64,000 bases of DNA from Ponticaulis sp. GTDB lineage: Bacteria > Pseudomonadota > Alphaproteobacteria > Caulobacterales > Hyphomonadaceae. Shown here piece by piece: positions 51,327-59,557 of the stretch. Position 1 is the stretch's first letter; each line of letters opens with the position of its first letter. Where the stretch lies: NCBI GenBank assembly GCA_002723155.1, contig PBNO01000010.1:1-64000 (forward strand), written 5' to 3'. Under the pieces are notes generated by a model, which was not told the DNA's origin, searched no databases, and saw nothing but the letters and a program-made list of their open reading frames with translations. Both the position numbers and the translations under genes were made by a program.

Positions 51327-53051
51327 GCCAATTCTCGTCAATTTGCTTCCCAATTCATTTGCTAAGGCCGAAGCGTATGTGTAGCGAAGCTGCCCTACAA
51401 CTTTGGCATTATATGCTTGGATTGTGAGTTTACCGTCTGCTTGCTCGATCCTGGACACTTTTAAGATTCGCTTGTCCTTCGAAATCCTGCCAGATTCAGT
51501 AGCTATGAATTTGTGCCAGTTCCAACCAGAGTTTTGGCTTTCGGGTAAGTTGATACAGTAATGTTCTGTTTTCTTGCTGCCCTTAATGTATATGAAGCGC
51601 TTACCTCTGGCATCGTTCTCAGCGGTAGTGCGATCAGTCTTGTGAAGCTTCACAGCTAGGAACGGTATTCCAGTTTCGCCAAAAGCTCTCTTTCTTGCTG
51701 GGCTACCTTGCTCTGGGACCAGATCGCATGCCGCAGATAAACAAATCCAGCGCTCCTGCTTTATGTCGAAGATGGTGCCTGTGTGTAGCTGGTCACCGAC
51801 TTCTGGCATGTTGCTCACAATGAGGTTGTGCTGCTCAATCGCGATGGATTCCTGATCTGCGTTCTCAAAGTTTACGCCGAATCTCTCGATGCATATTTGC
51901 GAAGTATTTGCTGCGTTGTCGATTGCGAGAAGTGATTGTGTCATTTGGTTCAGCGTTGGTTGAATAAATGAAATCAGCGATTCAGTGTAATGGTTTATTG
52001 TCTCCGTAATCTGAGCATGACGTGACTCCACAGGCGTCTGCAGCAAACTGCGATACCAATACGCCGATGCATGCGTGGAGCTTAGGGCGTGGTTTTCTGC
52101 TTTTGAACCATGTTCGTCGAGCTCTGTGACGAGCTTTCGCATCACTAGTCGTGGGGGCTGAGGGTTCCACGCCATCAGTGCGCTTAGAATTTCGGCGACC
52201 AAGTCTGTCTTTTCGTTGCTCTTCTTAGTGAAGCCTACAAACAGAGTATCGAGCTTGAGCCACCGACGTTCGTCAATTTGGCCAAAACTCACCGGCCCAA
52301 ACTGATCATCCTCTGACATATTGTCGGAATGTTCGGCATGGTAGCTATGAAGTAGTCCTGCTAGCAAATCGAAATGAAGTTTGGGGTCAAGCGCGGCTTC
52401 GCTGACCAAATCATCGAAATATTTGAATGCTGGTGTTTGGCGTCCTGCACGTCTTTTGATAGTTGCCGGGTCTTTTCTAAACTCTAGATAAACGCCGGGA
52501 GAGCTGAATAAATTCTCTTCCAATAGCTCAAGGCGTTCTTCGCCCACGATGTTCTTGGCTTCCTCGAATTTTGTGGCATTGAATTTGACGGGAAAGGACT
52601 TGCCCAACATTTGCTGGACGACGGTTTCAAATATTTTTTGTGTATCTTCGCTCGAGTGAACGAGCACGAGATTGAAGTGATTGTTTGAGGCGAGTTTCTT
52701 CAAAATTGCGATGGATTTTGATGGATCGTCTGGCTCTAGAAAGTAATCCAAAACCACGAAGTCTGACTGATGTAAGTGTTCCGCAATTTCCTTCTCTTCT
52801 CCTAGCTTGATGTTTCGACCATCATGCACATCGACTAGCAATGGTGGGAGTTCCGAAGGGTTTCTGAGGCCGCGTATGATTTCAAGAACTTCTACAGGTG
52901 GGGCCTTATACGTGTAGTCTGGATTCGATTTGCAGTCGCGTTGCAGTAGGCCATCCAATGTTGGATATTCGTCATCAATAATCAGTACCGACCTCAGGCG
53001 AGACAGATAAGCGTCCCGCACCACGGTTTCGTATGTATTGGCCTCAGCCAT
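51291..53051 (-). CDS. Receiver-domain protein with unknown C-terminal domain (third gene of methyltransferase operon)
   Basis: 586 residues. The N-terminal ~140 form a response-regulator receiver: acidic pair Asp26-Asp27 in SVLIIDDEYPTL, phospho-acceptor Asp102 in FVVLDYFLEPDD, and Ser133/134 in LVLVHSSED. The rest is unrecognised: a helical middle and a C-terminal beta-rich part containing WICLSAACDLVPEQG and FLAVKLHK. No DNA-binding HTH is seen, so the output is probably enzymatic or a protein contact. It overlaps the GHKL gene by 8 bases. The receiver is likely the phosphorylation target of that kinase-like protein. It may correspond to a receiver subtype reported in conflict systems. Confidence 0.75.
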   Translation of the reverse strand: MAEANTYETVVRDAYLSRLRSVLIIDDEYPTLDGLLQRDCKSNPDYTYKAPPVEVLEIIRGLRNPSELPPLLVDVHDGRNIKLGEEKEIAEHLHQSDFVVLDYFLEPDDPSKSIAILKKLASNNHFNLVLVHSSEDTQKIFETVVQQMLGKSFPVKFNATKFEEAKNIVGEERLELLEENLFSSPGVYLEFRKDPATIKRRAGRQTPAFKYFDDLVSEAALDPKLHFDLLAGLLHSYHAEHSDNMSEDDQFGPVSFGQIDERRWLKLDTLFVGFTKKSNEKTDLVAEILSALMAWNPQPPRLVMRKLVTELDEHGSKAENHALSSTHASAYWYRSLLQTPVESRHAQITETINHYTESLISFIQPTLNQMTQSLLAIDNAANTSQICIERFGVNFENADQESIAIEQHNLIVSNMPEVGDQLHTGTIFDIKQERWICLSAACDLVPEQGSPARKRAFGETGIPFLAVKLHKTDRTTAENDARGKRFIYIKGSKKTEHYCINLPESQNSGWNWHKFIATESGRISKDKRILKVSRIEQADGKLTIQAYNAKVVGQLRYTYASALANELGSKLTRIGLDYTQVARIDS

Positions 53052-56010
53052 AATCTGCCCCCAACAACTTTATAGCGAAGTTTGCTCCATTTAGTGGCAT
53101 ATCTTTAGGTGGGTAAACATATCGTATTTTGTGTCCACCACTCGCCAAGTTCGCTCTGCAAAGATACAATCCAACGCCACGCCCGCCGTGAGCTTTCTTT
53201 GTGAAAAATAATGTGAAAAGCTGGCTCTGATCTTCTTCGTCAATGCCCGGACCGTTGTCGGAAACAATAATTTCGTTGTCGATGACATCCAGAATTATCA
53301 GCCGTTCATCGGACTGATTGGACGTCCAATAGATTGAGTTGTTCACGAGGTTCACGAACACTGGATACAGCCGTGAGCGAAACTCAGTAATTGAAAACTG
53401 ACGAAATGCCTCCGTGGCCCTTAATTCTACTTTTTGTTGGGCGAGACGTAAGCGGAAAAACTCTAGAAGATAGGCGTGGATGTCATCTCCTGTGATGTTC
53501 TCACGAATCTTCTGTCCCGCCAGACGAAGCGGAGAAAGGAACCTCAACTGATCGACCAATCCCTCGAAGCCAAGCCTGATGTCAGCTAAAGCTTGGTTGT
53601 CTCTACATTCCGGTGGGATTTTGCTGAACGATGAGGAGATTAAGTCCTGGTAGTCTTGCAGCTCGTGACCACTTATCTCAACAGCGATTCCGAGTTGCGC
53701 CAAACTGGTGAGCCGGTCCACTTCTGCACTAAGTTCATTCGCTTCATTTAGATCGAATTCAGCGAGTTGGGCGAGATCGATGTTCTCGGCCAGAATCTCT
53801 AGTGCTCGCGTGTAGGGGCCGAACTCGTCGTGAGCAAGCTGTTGGGTGCTGTCCGATATTTGGTACAGTAACTTGGAAGCATCTTGGTAAGATATCTCAT
53901 CCCTTTTCATACGCTCCATGATCAGGGTCGCGTCGTCGAGAAACCGTTGCTTATTTCGCTTCTCTAGCTCGAGAGCAAACTCATTTTGACTTTTCAGAAG
54001 GCCTGTTACGCTATCTCTGAGGGTTCGTATGAGGGACTGGTAACTTCTGTTGCCGCGTTGAATTTGTTCCTCCAGAAGCTCAATAGGAGCTTTAGGGGCT
54101 ATTTTCTCGACCTGCTGCTCAAATTCCGATTGTGACGTGTCGAGTAATTCTTTGGTGGAACGCAGTGTAGCTCGATAATCACTGTACCGAGTCGCAATAC
54201 TCTTGTTTATTTTGTTCGGTTTTGGAGGCAACGTGAACGAGGCTAATTGCAATCTTAGTTGCTCCAGATTCTCTTGAACGCGCTGAATATCGCTTTCATC
54301 ATTGACCGAGATGCTGCGCGAAAAGTCTTTAACGTCTTCTAATAGACCAGGAAGCAAAGGAGACTTGTCTTTAAGCTGCTTGCTGAATGTTCTGCTCGCT
54401 TTTAGCCTTAGCTTCTCTCGCGCTTCAGCAGCTTTCTTCTTCTTGTGGTCGGCATTGAGTTCCGGCAATATCTCTTTTCTGATTTCGGAATTCGAACCGA
54501 AGTACTTTCTGGCGCTTTGCATCAGAACGTTTGCCACAAGTTCTTTCAGAGTTTTGGCAGCTCGATTGTCTATAAATCCTTCGCGCCCTGCTTTGTCTTT
54601 CAGGTTCGGATTCTGGCGTTTGGAAAGTGCAACGCGACCAAACATTTGCCTATGGTTCCAGAATTCACGACCAGCGTGCTTTGAACGGCGGTATTCGATT
54701 TCAAAGAAATCGTTGTCAGCACGTCCGTAAGGTAAGACGCGTAAGCCATCTCTGAAAACTAGAAACCCAGAGTAGAGATCAGCTAATTCTTTGAAATAGC
54801 GTAGTTCTGCGGGAGTGTGGGTCGTGTTCTTCTGTTCAAATTCAAGCGCGCCGATATATAGCCCAAACGGACCGACTTTCGCATCATTTCTGTTGGGTAC
54901 CACGACGTCTCGGCCAGGAGCGATTCTCACGTTTTCGTCGCGCCATACCCCAAACGCCTTCACTCTTCCATGAAATACGCCATTCTCGTCGATGATGCCG
55001 TCGATGACGTGCTCAACGTCTTGAATGAGGTTGGAACTGAACTCTTTGTCTTTGCCCACTATTACACGCGGAACTAGCGTATCCCACGCTTTTACGGCGT
55101 AACTGAAATCGGGTTCTGAAGTGAGAAACGATGATCTGGTACCTTCAAAGTAAGGATCGACGAAACTTGATAAAGTTTCAAAGAGGCGGGCTCTAGCAGC
55201 TGCAGCTGCAGGGTCTGTCCATGATCTGTTGAGTTGCGCTTCCAAATCAAAGTTCAGCTCACCGATGATCATGGCCGTGCCGTGCGAGCTGTTCTGTTGC
55301 CATACAGACCACTCTTTTAGATGATCAGTGGAAATTGGAAAATTATTGATTAGCTCTGCAATCTCGACAGAAACAAGTGGCTCACCTCGCTCTTGATTCA
55401 GCTGGTCGAATTGTTTCCAGGCGAAGGCGATTCTCTTTTCGCGGTCTGTCGGTTCATCATCAGTTCTAACCGGGATGTTCGTTGCTAGAGCTAGTCTTAG
55501 TCCGTCAATCGCCGCTTCGATTTCGCTGGATGAACCAACTGTTGTGACTGGTATTTCGATATCGGACAGGTTTAGATATGGATTTTCAAATAGCCGCCAG
55601 TCTAACAGGCTAACTACAAAGGGATTGTCGCGCCGTTTAGAAATAATGAGCAGTAGCGGACCGAGATTCGCACTTGAAAGTCGTCCTATGCCTTTTTGCC
55701 CTAGCTTGGGACGTAGCTTGAGCCCATTCTGATCCTCTGGATCGATCTTGCTATCCGTTGCTTTGGATTCAGTGCCTACGACCAGCCATTTACCCACGAA
55801 CTCGTCGTAACTCATGCCATGGCCATCGTCGAAGAGGGCGGCAACGCTGGCTTTGTCTCCGTTGGGATAAAGGTTCAGCTCTACATTACGAGCGTACGCG
55901 TCGTAGGCATTCTTCCAGAGTTCCGAGATTGCTGTCGGGCAGTCTGCGATCTGCTCTCTTCCGAGATGATCGACTGTTCGTGCCTTTGCTTGGAATGATA
56001 TCCTTTCCAT
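53044..56010 (-). CDS. Dual GHKL ATPase: Hsp90/MORC-like N-terminus and histidine-kinase-like C-terminus
   Basis: 988 residues from ATG at 56010 (TGATG overlap with the methyltransferase stop). N-terminal GHKL ATPase: catalytic Glu30 and Asn34 in AISELWKNAYDAYA, DDGHGM at 61-66, GQKGIGRLS at 104-112. A long middle region follows, with coiled coils at about 530-740. The C-terminal module is kinase-like: H-box candidate VEISGHELQDY (His782), N box VNLVNNSIYW (Asn891), SDNGPGI (Asp918) and GGRGVGLYLCR. Having both an Hsp90-type and a histidine-kinase-type ATPase in one chain is unusual. It probably senses DNA state with the methylase and phosphorylates the downstream receiver; inferred. Confidence 0.8.
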   Translation of the reverse strand: MERISFQAKARTVDHLGREQIADCPTAISELWKNAYDAYARNVELNLYPNGDKASVAALFDDGHGMSYDEFVGKWLVVGTESKATDSKIDPEDQNGLKLRPKLGQKGIGRLSSANLGPLLLIISKRRDNPFVVSLLDWRLFENPYLNLSDIEIPVTTVGSSSEIEAAIDGLRLALATNIPVRTDDEPTDREKRIAFAWKQFDQLNQERGEPLVSVEIAELINNFPISTDHLKEWSVWQQNSSHGTAMIIGELNFDLEAQLNRSWTDPAAAAARARLFETLSSFVDPYFEGTRSSFLTSEPDFSYAVKAWDTLVPRVIVGKDKEFSSNLIQDVEHVIDGIIDENGVFHGRVKAFGVWRDENVRIAPGRDVVVPNRNDAKVGPFGLYIGALEFEQKNTTHTPAELRYFKELADLYSGFLVFRDGLRVLPYGRADNDFFEIEYRRSKHAGREFWNHRQMFGRVALSKRQNPNLKDKAGREGFIDNRAAKTLKELVANVLMQSARKYFGSNSEIRKEILPELNADHKKKKAAEAREKLRLKASRTFSKQLKDKSPLLPGLLEDVKDFSRSISVNDESDIQRVQENLEQLRLQLASFTLPPKPNKINKSIATRYSDYRATLRSTKELLDTSQSEFEQQVEKIAPKAPIELLEEQIQRGNRSYQSLIRTLRDSVTGLLKSQNEFALELEKRNKQRFLDDATLIMERMKRDEISYQDASKLLYQISDSTQQLAHDEFGPYTRALEILAENIDLAQLAEFDLNEANELSAEVDRLTSLAQLGIAVEISGHELQDYQDLISSSFSKIPPECRDNQALADIRLGFEGLVDQLRFLSPLRLAGQKIRENITGDDIHAYLLEFFRLRLAQQKVELRATEAFRQFSITEFRSRLYPVFVNLVNNSIYWTSNQSDERLIILDVIDNEIIVSDNGPGIDEEDQSQLFTLFFTKKAHGGRGVGLYLCRANLASGGHKIRYVYPPKDMPLNGANFAIKLLGADYG

Positions 56011-57149
56011 CAAGCAGTTTCCATCTCAGATTTGGCAGAGGCGCAAGCAAGCTCATCTGAACTCAAGTGAGTCTTCAATGCTGAGAGAATGGCTTCCCCG
56101 AGCTTCACAGGAACAGCGTTGCCGACTTGCTTACCTGCTGCCATGAGACCTCCGGAAAAAATGAAATCGTCAGGGAATGTTTGCATCCTTGCGGCTTGGC
56201 GAACTGTAATACCGTGATGTTCCGTTGGGTGGACGAAACGACCCTTGGAAGGGTTGATGCAGGCTGTTGTCATGGTTGGGCCTGGTTCAGTCGGATTTAT
56301 GCGGCCATAGACGTCTTTGTGCCCATCGTGTTTAGCGTGACAAGGAAGGACGCGGCCAGAGTCGCGCCGGCTTCCACCGTTGATCGGAGTGGCTCTAAAG
56401 ACCTCTATCAACTCATCACGATGGTTCATATGGCAGTTATTAGGGTCATCCTTCGGCGCAGGAGCGAACACGTCAGAGCAATTCACCCACTGAGTTAGGT
56501 CTGAGTCAGCATCGGCATCGCGGGCGTGCGTCGGCGTAAGTGGCCAAGTGATGTCAGCTGGCTCGGAGCCTTTCTTGAAACCAAGTATGAAAACTCGCTT
56601 TCTACGTTGCGGAACTCCGAAGTCTCTAGCGTCCATAATCACTGGCTGCATTACAGAGTAACCTGAGCTTTCACCTCGTCTATAGAATGCTTCAAGGTAG
56701 TCTTTGTGACGCGGCCATAGCATTCCCGGCACGTTCTCGAGGAGAAATGCCTGAGGCGATAACGCTTCGACGGCGTCGAAGTAGGTATGGATCAGGTCGT
56801 TTCTGTCGTCGCCCACTCCCGCATCATTGATACGATGCGCAGAGTATCCTTGGCAGGGGGGACCACCCAGGATGAGGTCGCACCCGCCTACGGACCCGAA
56901 TACGTCTTGGGCAATCTCACGGAAGTTTACATTGCGAATGTCACCCTGTTGCAAAGTGAGTCCATGCGCTTGTGGTACGATGTTGTTTCGATACGTGTCA
57001 CACGCATGATTATCGAACTCGACCGCAAACCTAACGTTTAGACCACAGCGCAGCGCGGCCAGCGAAAAGCCACCCGCTCCAGCAAATAGGTCTGCACACT
57101 GCAGTGTTCGCATGCCTTCGATCCGCCCCGATTCATTATTCGCGTTCAT
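56010..57149 (-). CDS. DNA (cytosine-5-)-methyltransferase
   Basis: 379 residues from ATG at 57149; the ATG at 57113 (MRTLQCADLF) is possible and would suit a TACAAT element at 57148-57153. All core motifs are present: I DLFAGAGGFS, IV GGPPCQGYS with catalytic Cys99, VI ENVPG, VIII QRRKRVFILG, and X GKQVGNAVPV. The target-recognition region (about 200-300) is ordinary in size. It methylates cytosine at C5 at an unknown site. First gene of an operon with the dual GHKL and receiver proteins. No restriction endonuclease gene is seen beside it. Confidence 0.95.
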   Translation of the reverse strand: MNANNESGRIEGMRTLQCADLFAGAGGFSLAALRCGLNVRFAVEFDNHACDTYRNNIVPQAHGLTLQQGDIRNVNFREIAQDVFGSVGGCDLILGGPPCQGYSAHRINDAGVGDDRNDLIHTYFDAVEALSPQAFLLENVPGMLWPRHKDYLEAFYRRGESSGYSVMQPVIMDARDFGVPQRRKRVFILGFKKGSEPADITWPLTPTHARDADADSDLTQWVNCSDVFAPAPKDDPNNCHMNHRDELIEVFRATPINGGSRRDSGRVLPCHAKHDGHKDVYGRINPTEPGPTMTTACINPSKGRFVHPTEHHGITVRQAARMQTFPDDFIFSGGLMAAGKQVGNAVPVKLGEAILSALKTHLSSDELACASAKSEMETA

Positions 57150-57209
57150 TGTACTTAATTGAACAGTGGTTAACAGCACCATTCAAAATATCACTATTTC
57201 GGACTGTTT

Positions 57210-58418
57210 TTACGCGGCATCGAGTCTCGGCAAAGCATTCAATGCAGCTTGAGCCGCAGTGCTTGCATCCTTCACATATCGATTCGGCATCGCAGTCGAT
57301 TTCCATGCGAATGCCGCTTGAATAGCGAAGCTGCTTGCGTGGTTGTTTGCAAGTCTCGTTGCCATTGTTGCTCTTGTGGTATGTGGAGAGACATCGTCGA
57401 CGCTCGCCTCAACGGCGATGAGTTTCAACCTTCTATACACTGCGCTGTATGAAATGCACTGGTCCCAGCCCCGTGGGGATGGAAATACAAACTTGCTGAC
57501 AATTCCATGTGCTTCCGCATATCCCTTTAGCTCTTCGAGAACGGTGCGGAGATATGGACCAATGGGTACTGAGACCTTCCCTACTTTGCTATCAGGCAGA
57601 TTGATGCGATCTGATTGGAAATCAATATCGGTCCATTCCATTCCGATGGTTTCGGAAATCCTCAGTCCGCGTGCGAGAAGTGCTCGACACGCCCATGCAG
57701 GAATAGTTTGAAGACCGGGCTTCTCGATTTCACTTATGCATAAAGCAGTAGCACGGAGCATTCTGACGTATTCGTCGTCGTTCAAATATCTTGACCGAGT
57801 GTTCGATGGATACTTTTCGATACCACGCAGCGGAGAGGATTTTAGCAGGCCCCAATTGTTCACTGCCAGATTTAGTGCAGTGGAGAGTATGGCACGACAC
57901 TGATTGAACTGCCCTGGCCTGGATGCCATCTGTTTGCGCCAGCGTACCAACACCTCTCGGTCTAATTCGCGCAGTCGTATCTTACCAAGCGCAGGCACGA
58001 GTATGTTGTCTATTCGAGTGCGAGTTCGCTTGATTGTATTGGGCTTGTTGTTCGTCTCACAGTGCTCAGCCATGAACCGGCGAAGAAGATCGGAGACTGT
58101 GAGTTGATCAAGCTTTTTCGTTTGTGCTGCTGACTTCGCGTCGCGATCAACTTGTCGAGGGTCAATGCCATTGGCGATCAATCCATACATGGACTTAGCA
58201 ACGGAGCGCGCTTGATCTGGCGATAGCTTCAGTGTTGAGCCAATCGTTTTGCGTGGTTTATCGCCGTTGATAACGTACTGAAAAATCCATGACTTATGCC
58301 CTGATGGCCGAACCATGACTGCAAGATTGGGCACCAAGGTGTCCCATAGAAAGTAAGTTTTGGAAGAAGCAGTGAGCGCTTCGATTCGATTGATTGTAAT
58401 TTTTTCACGCCTAGCCAT
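57210..58418 (-). CDS. int: Tyrosine-recombinase integrase
   Basis: 402 residues. The N-terminal DUF4102-like arm domain (about 1-90), a core-binding SAM-like domain (about 105-195) and the catalytic domain are all present. Catalytic residues: Arg253 in GLRISE, Lys278 in DSKVGK, His346 and Arg349 in SPHTTR, Trp372 at the position often His, and nucleophile Tyr381 in NRYV. It should integrate and excise the element at the tRNA-Leu 3' part. It lies 170 bases from the right tRNA fragment. Confidence 0.95.
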   Translation of the reverse strand: MARREKITINRIEALTASSKTYFLWDTLVPNLAVMVRPSGHKSWIFQYVINGDKPRKTIGSTLKLSPDQARSVAKSMYGLIANGIDPRQVDRDAKSAAQTKKLDQLTVSDLLRRFMAEHCETNNKPNTIKRTRTRIDNILVPALGKIRLRELDREVLVRWRKQMASRPGQFNQCRAILSTALNLAVNNWGLLKSSPLRGIEKYPSNTRSRYLNDDEYVRMLRATALCISEIEKPGLQTIPAWACRALLARGLRISETIGMEWTDIDFQSDRINLPDSKVGKVSVPIGPYLRTVLEELKGYAEAHGIVSKFVFPSPRGWDQCISYSAVYRRLKLIAVEASVDDVSPHTTRATMATRLANNHASSFAIQAAFAWKSTAMPNRYVKDASTAAQAALNALPRLDAA

Positions 58419-58588
58419 GTGATCTCCAAAAGTAAGACGATGGAAAGACGAAAGTGTGAGTGTCTTTCCGTTGGACTATGGCTACATGAGGGGTGCGCGT
58501 GATCTAATGCAATGATTACAAAGTGAAAATTCCGGCGGCTACGAAAAGATGTGGCCGGTTATGGCTCGTTACAAATTCGAAGAGGGTA

Positions 58589-58642
58589 ATTCAAAATCCG
58601 TTTTCTTCGGGAGTGCCGGTTCGAGTCCGGCCGGGGGCACCA
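58589..58642 (+). repeat. Right attachment site, truncated tRNA-Leu 3' part
   Basis: 54 bases resembling tRNA-Leu from the anticodon loop to CCA. The first 29 bases are identical to the left site. It lacks the D arm and 5' acceptor strand, so it cannot form a tRNA. Confidence 0.88.
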
Positions 58643-58708
58643 TTTTTCCGATATGTTTAGCATGCAAAAAATAGCAATCGATCCAGTGAATCGATTGGAG
58701 GAAAAATC

Positions 58709-58798
58709 ATGCTTGTTTTGCTTCACGCCGCGCAGCGGCTCCGGCAGGCGGGCGAAAGCCCGGCGGCAGGTCTGCCGCTGCATGGATTGGGCTTTTAG
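58709..58798 (+). CDS. Possible small ORF of 29 codons beside the right att site
   Basis: The ATG at 58709 has GGAGG seven bases upstream. The leader contains a perfect inverted repeat CAATCGAT/ATCGATTG (58675-58682 and 58690-58697). The peptide MLVLLHAAQRLRQAGESPAAG is Arg/Leu-rich. The remaining bases 58643-58939 hold GC-rich hairpins (GCGGGCGAA(A)GCCC) and an eight-T run near 58930 but no other gene. Could be a short regulatory leader, a remnant or noise. Confidence 0.3.
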   Translation: MLVLLHAAQRLRQAGESPAAGLPLHGLGF

Positions 58799-58939
58799 CT
58801 GATTTTGGTTTAAGAATTCACTCACGCTGTTTTCGCTGCGCTCAGTCGCTCCGTGAGGGCGGGCGAAGCCCGAACCGCAGTCGCGGTTTGACGTCTCTGA
58901 ATGCCTAGTGATCTGCGTAGCGTTTTTTTTAAAACTGCC

Positions 58940-59557
58940 TCACGCCGCGCGTTTTGCCTGCAGGATTGGCTCGCGGGCAATGCGATACCCGAGAAGCACA
59001 ATAAACAGCGCCAGATAGACATACTGCTCTGTGTCCAGAACCTTGGTCGCCATGAAGAGGTGGATCGCCGCCAGAATGCTGATCACATAGATCAGTTTGT
59101 GCAGCTTGTTCCAGTTCTTGCGCAGCTTGCGGATGGCGAAATTAAAGCTCGTCAGCGCGAGCGGTATGAGCAGGATAAGCGCCGCCATGCCCAGCATAAT
59201 GAATGGCCGTTTTGTGATGTCTTCAATCGCCTGCGCCATCATGAGCTGCTGATCAAGGATCAGCCAGACTAGGAAATGGAACAGCACATACCAGAAGACC
59301 AGCAGGCCTAAGGCGCGCCGGTATTTGATAAGGTTCACGCCTGCCAGATCACGCAGCGGCGTCACCGCCAGAGTGAGCAGCAGAAACCGTATCGCCCAGA
59401 GGCCGAGAAAAATCTCGAAGGTTTTGACAGGGTCGGTGCCGAGCTGGTTGGTCGCGCCGAGGTAAAAGCCCCATGCCGCAGGTATGAGGCCAAGAATATA
59501 AAGCGGCCATGCCGGAATTTTGCGGACGGCAGAGTTTACTGTGCTGGAAACGGACAT
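58940..59557 (-). CDS. msrQ: MsrQ, haem-binding membrane subunit of methionine sulfoxide reductase
   Basis: 205 residues with six predicted helices and conserved His in WYVLFHFLVW, NKLHKLIYVISILAAIHLF. It passes electrons from quinol or NADH-side flavin to periplasmic MsrP. Family segments include FLGLWAIRFLLLTLAVTPLR and RRALGLLVFWY. It overlaps msrP by 1 base, the standard operon. The C-terminus is rich in basic residues as usual. Confidence 0.95.
   Translation of the reverse strand: MSVSSTVNSAVRKIPAWPLYILGLIPAAWGFYLGATNQLGTDPVKTFEIFLGLWAIRFLLLTLAVTPLRDLAGVNLIKYRRALGLLVFWYVLFHFLVWLILDQQLMMAQAIEDITKRPFIMLGMAALILLIPLALTSFNFAIRKLRKNWNKLHKLIYVISILAAIHLFMATKVLDTEQYVYLALFIVLLGYRIAREPILQAKRAA

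Larger units (their letters stand above)
48356..58642 (+). mobile_element. Integrative element in tRNA-Leu with HUH initiator, integrase and modification-signalling operon
   Basis: About 10.2 kb between a tRNA-Leu anticodon-to-3' segment and its partial copy. Contents in order: unknown 347-residue protein, HTH protein, HUH Rep-like protein, receiver protein, dual GHKL protein, cytosine methyltransferase, tyrosine integrase. Base composition is visibly more AT-rich than the flanks. No phage structural, conjugation or relaxosome genes are seen, so it is a small integrative (perhaps mobilisable or satellite-like) element whose cargo is the methyltransferase operon. The integrase lies at the right end, beside the tRNA fragment rather than the intact tRNA. 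Confidence 0.88.

Noticed and set aside
58589..58642. A second functional tRNA-Leu
   Set aside because: Only the anticodon loop to CCA is present; the D arm and 5' acceptor strand are missing.
48356..58642. Complete prophage
   Set aside because: No capsid, tail, terminase or lysis genes; only integrase, HTH, an HUH initiator and cargo.
58559..58825. Open frame reading through the tRNA-Leu fragment
   Set aside because: Contains the translated tRNA sequence (CPRPDSNRHSRRKR), a well-known annotation artefact.
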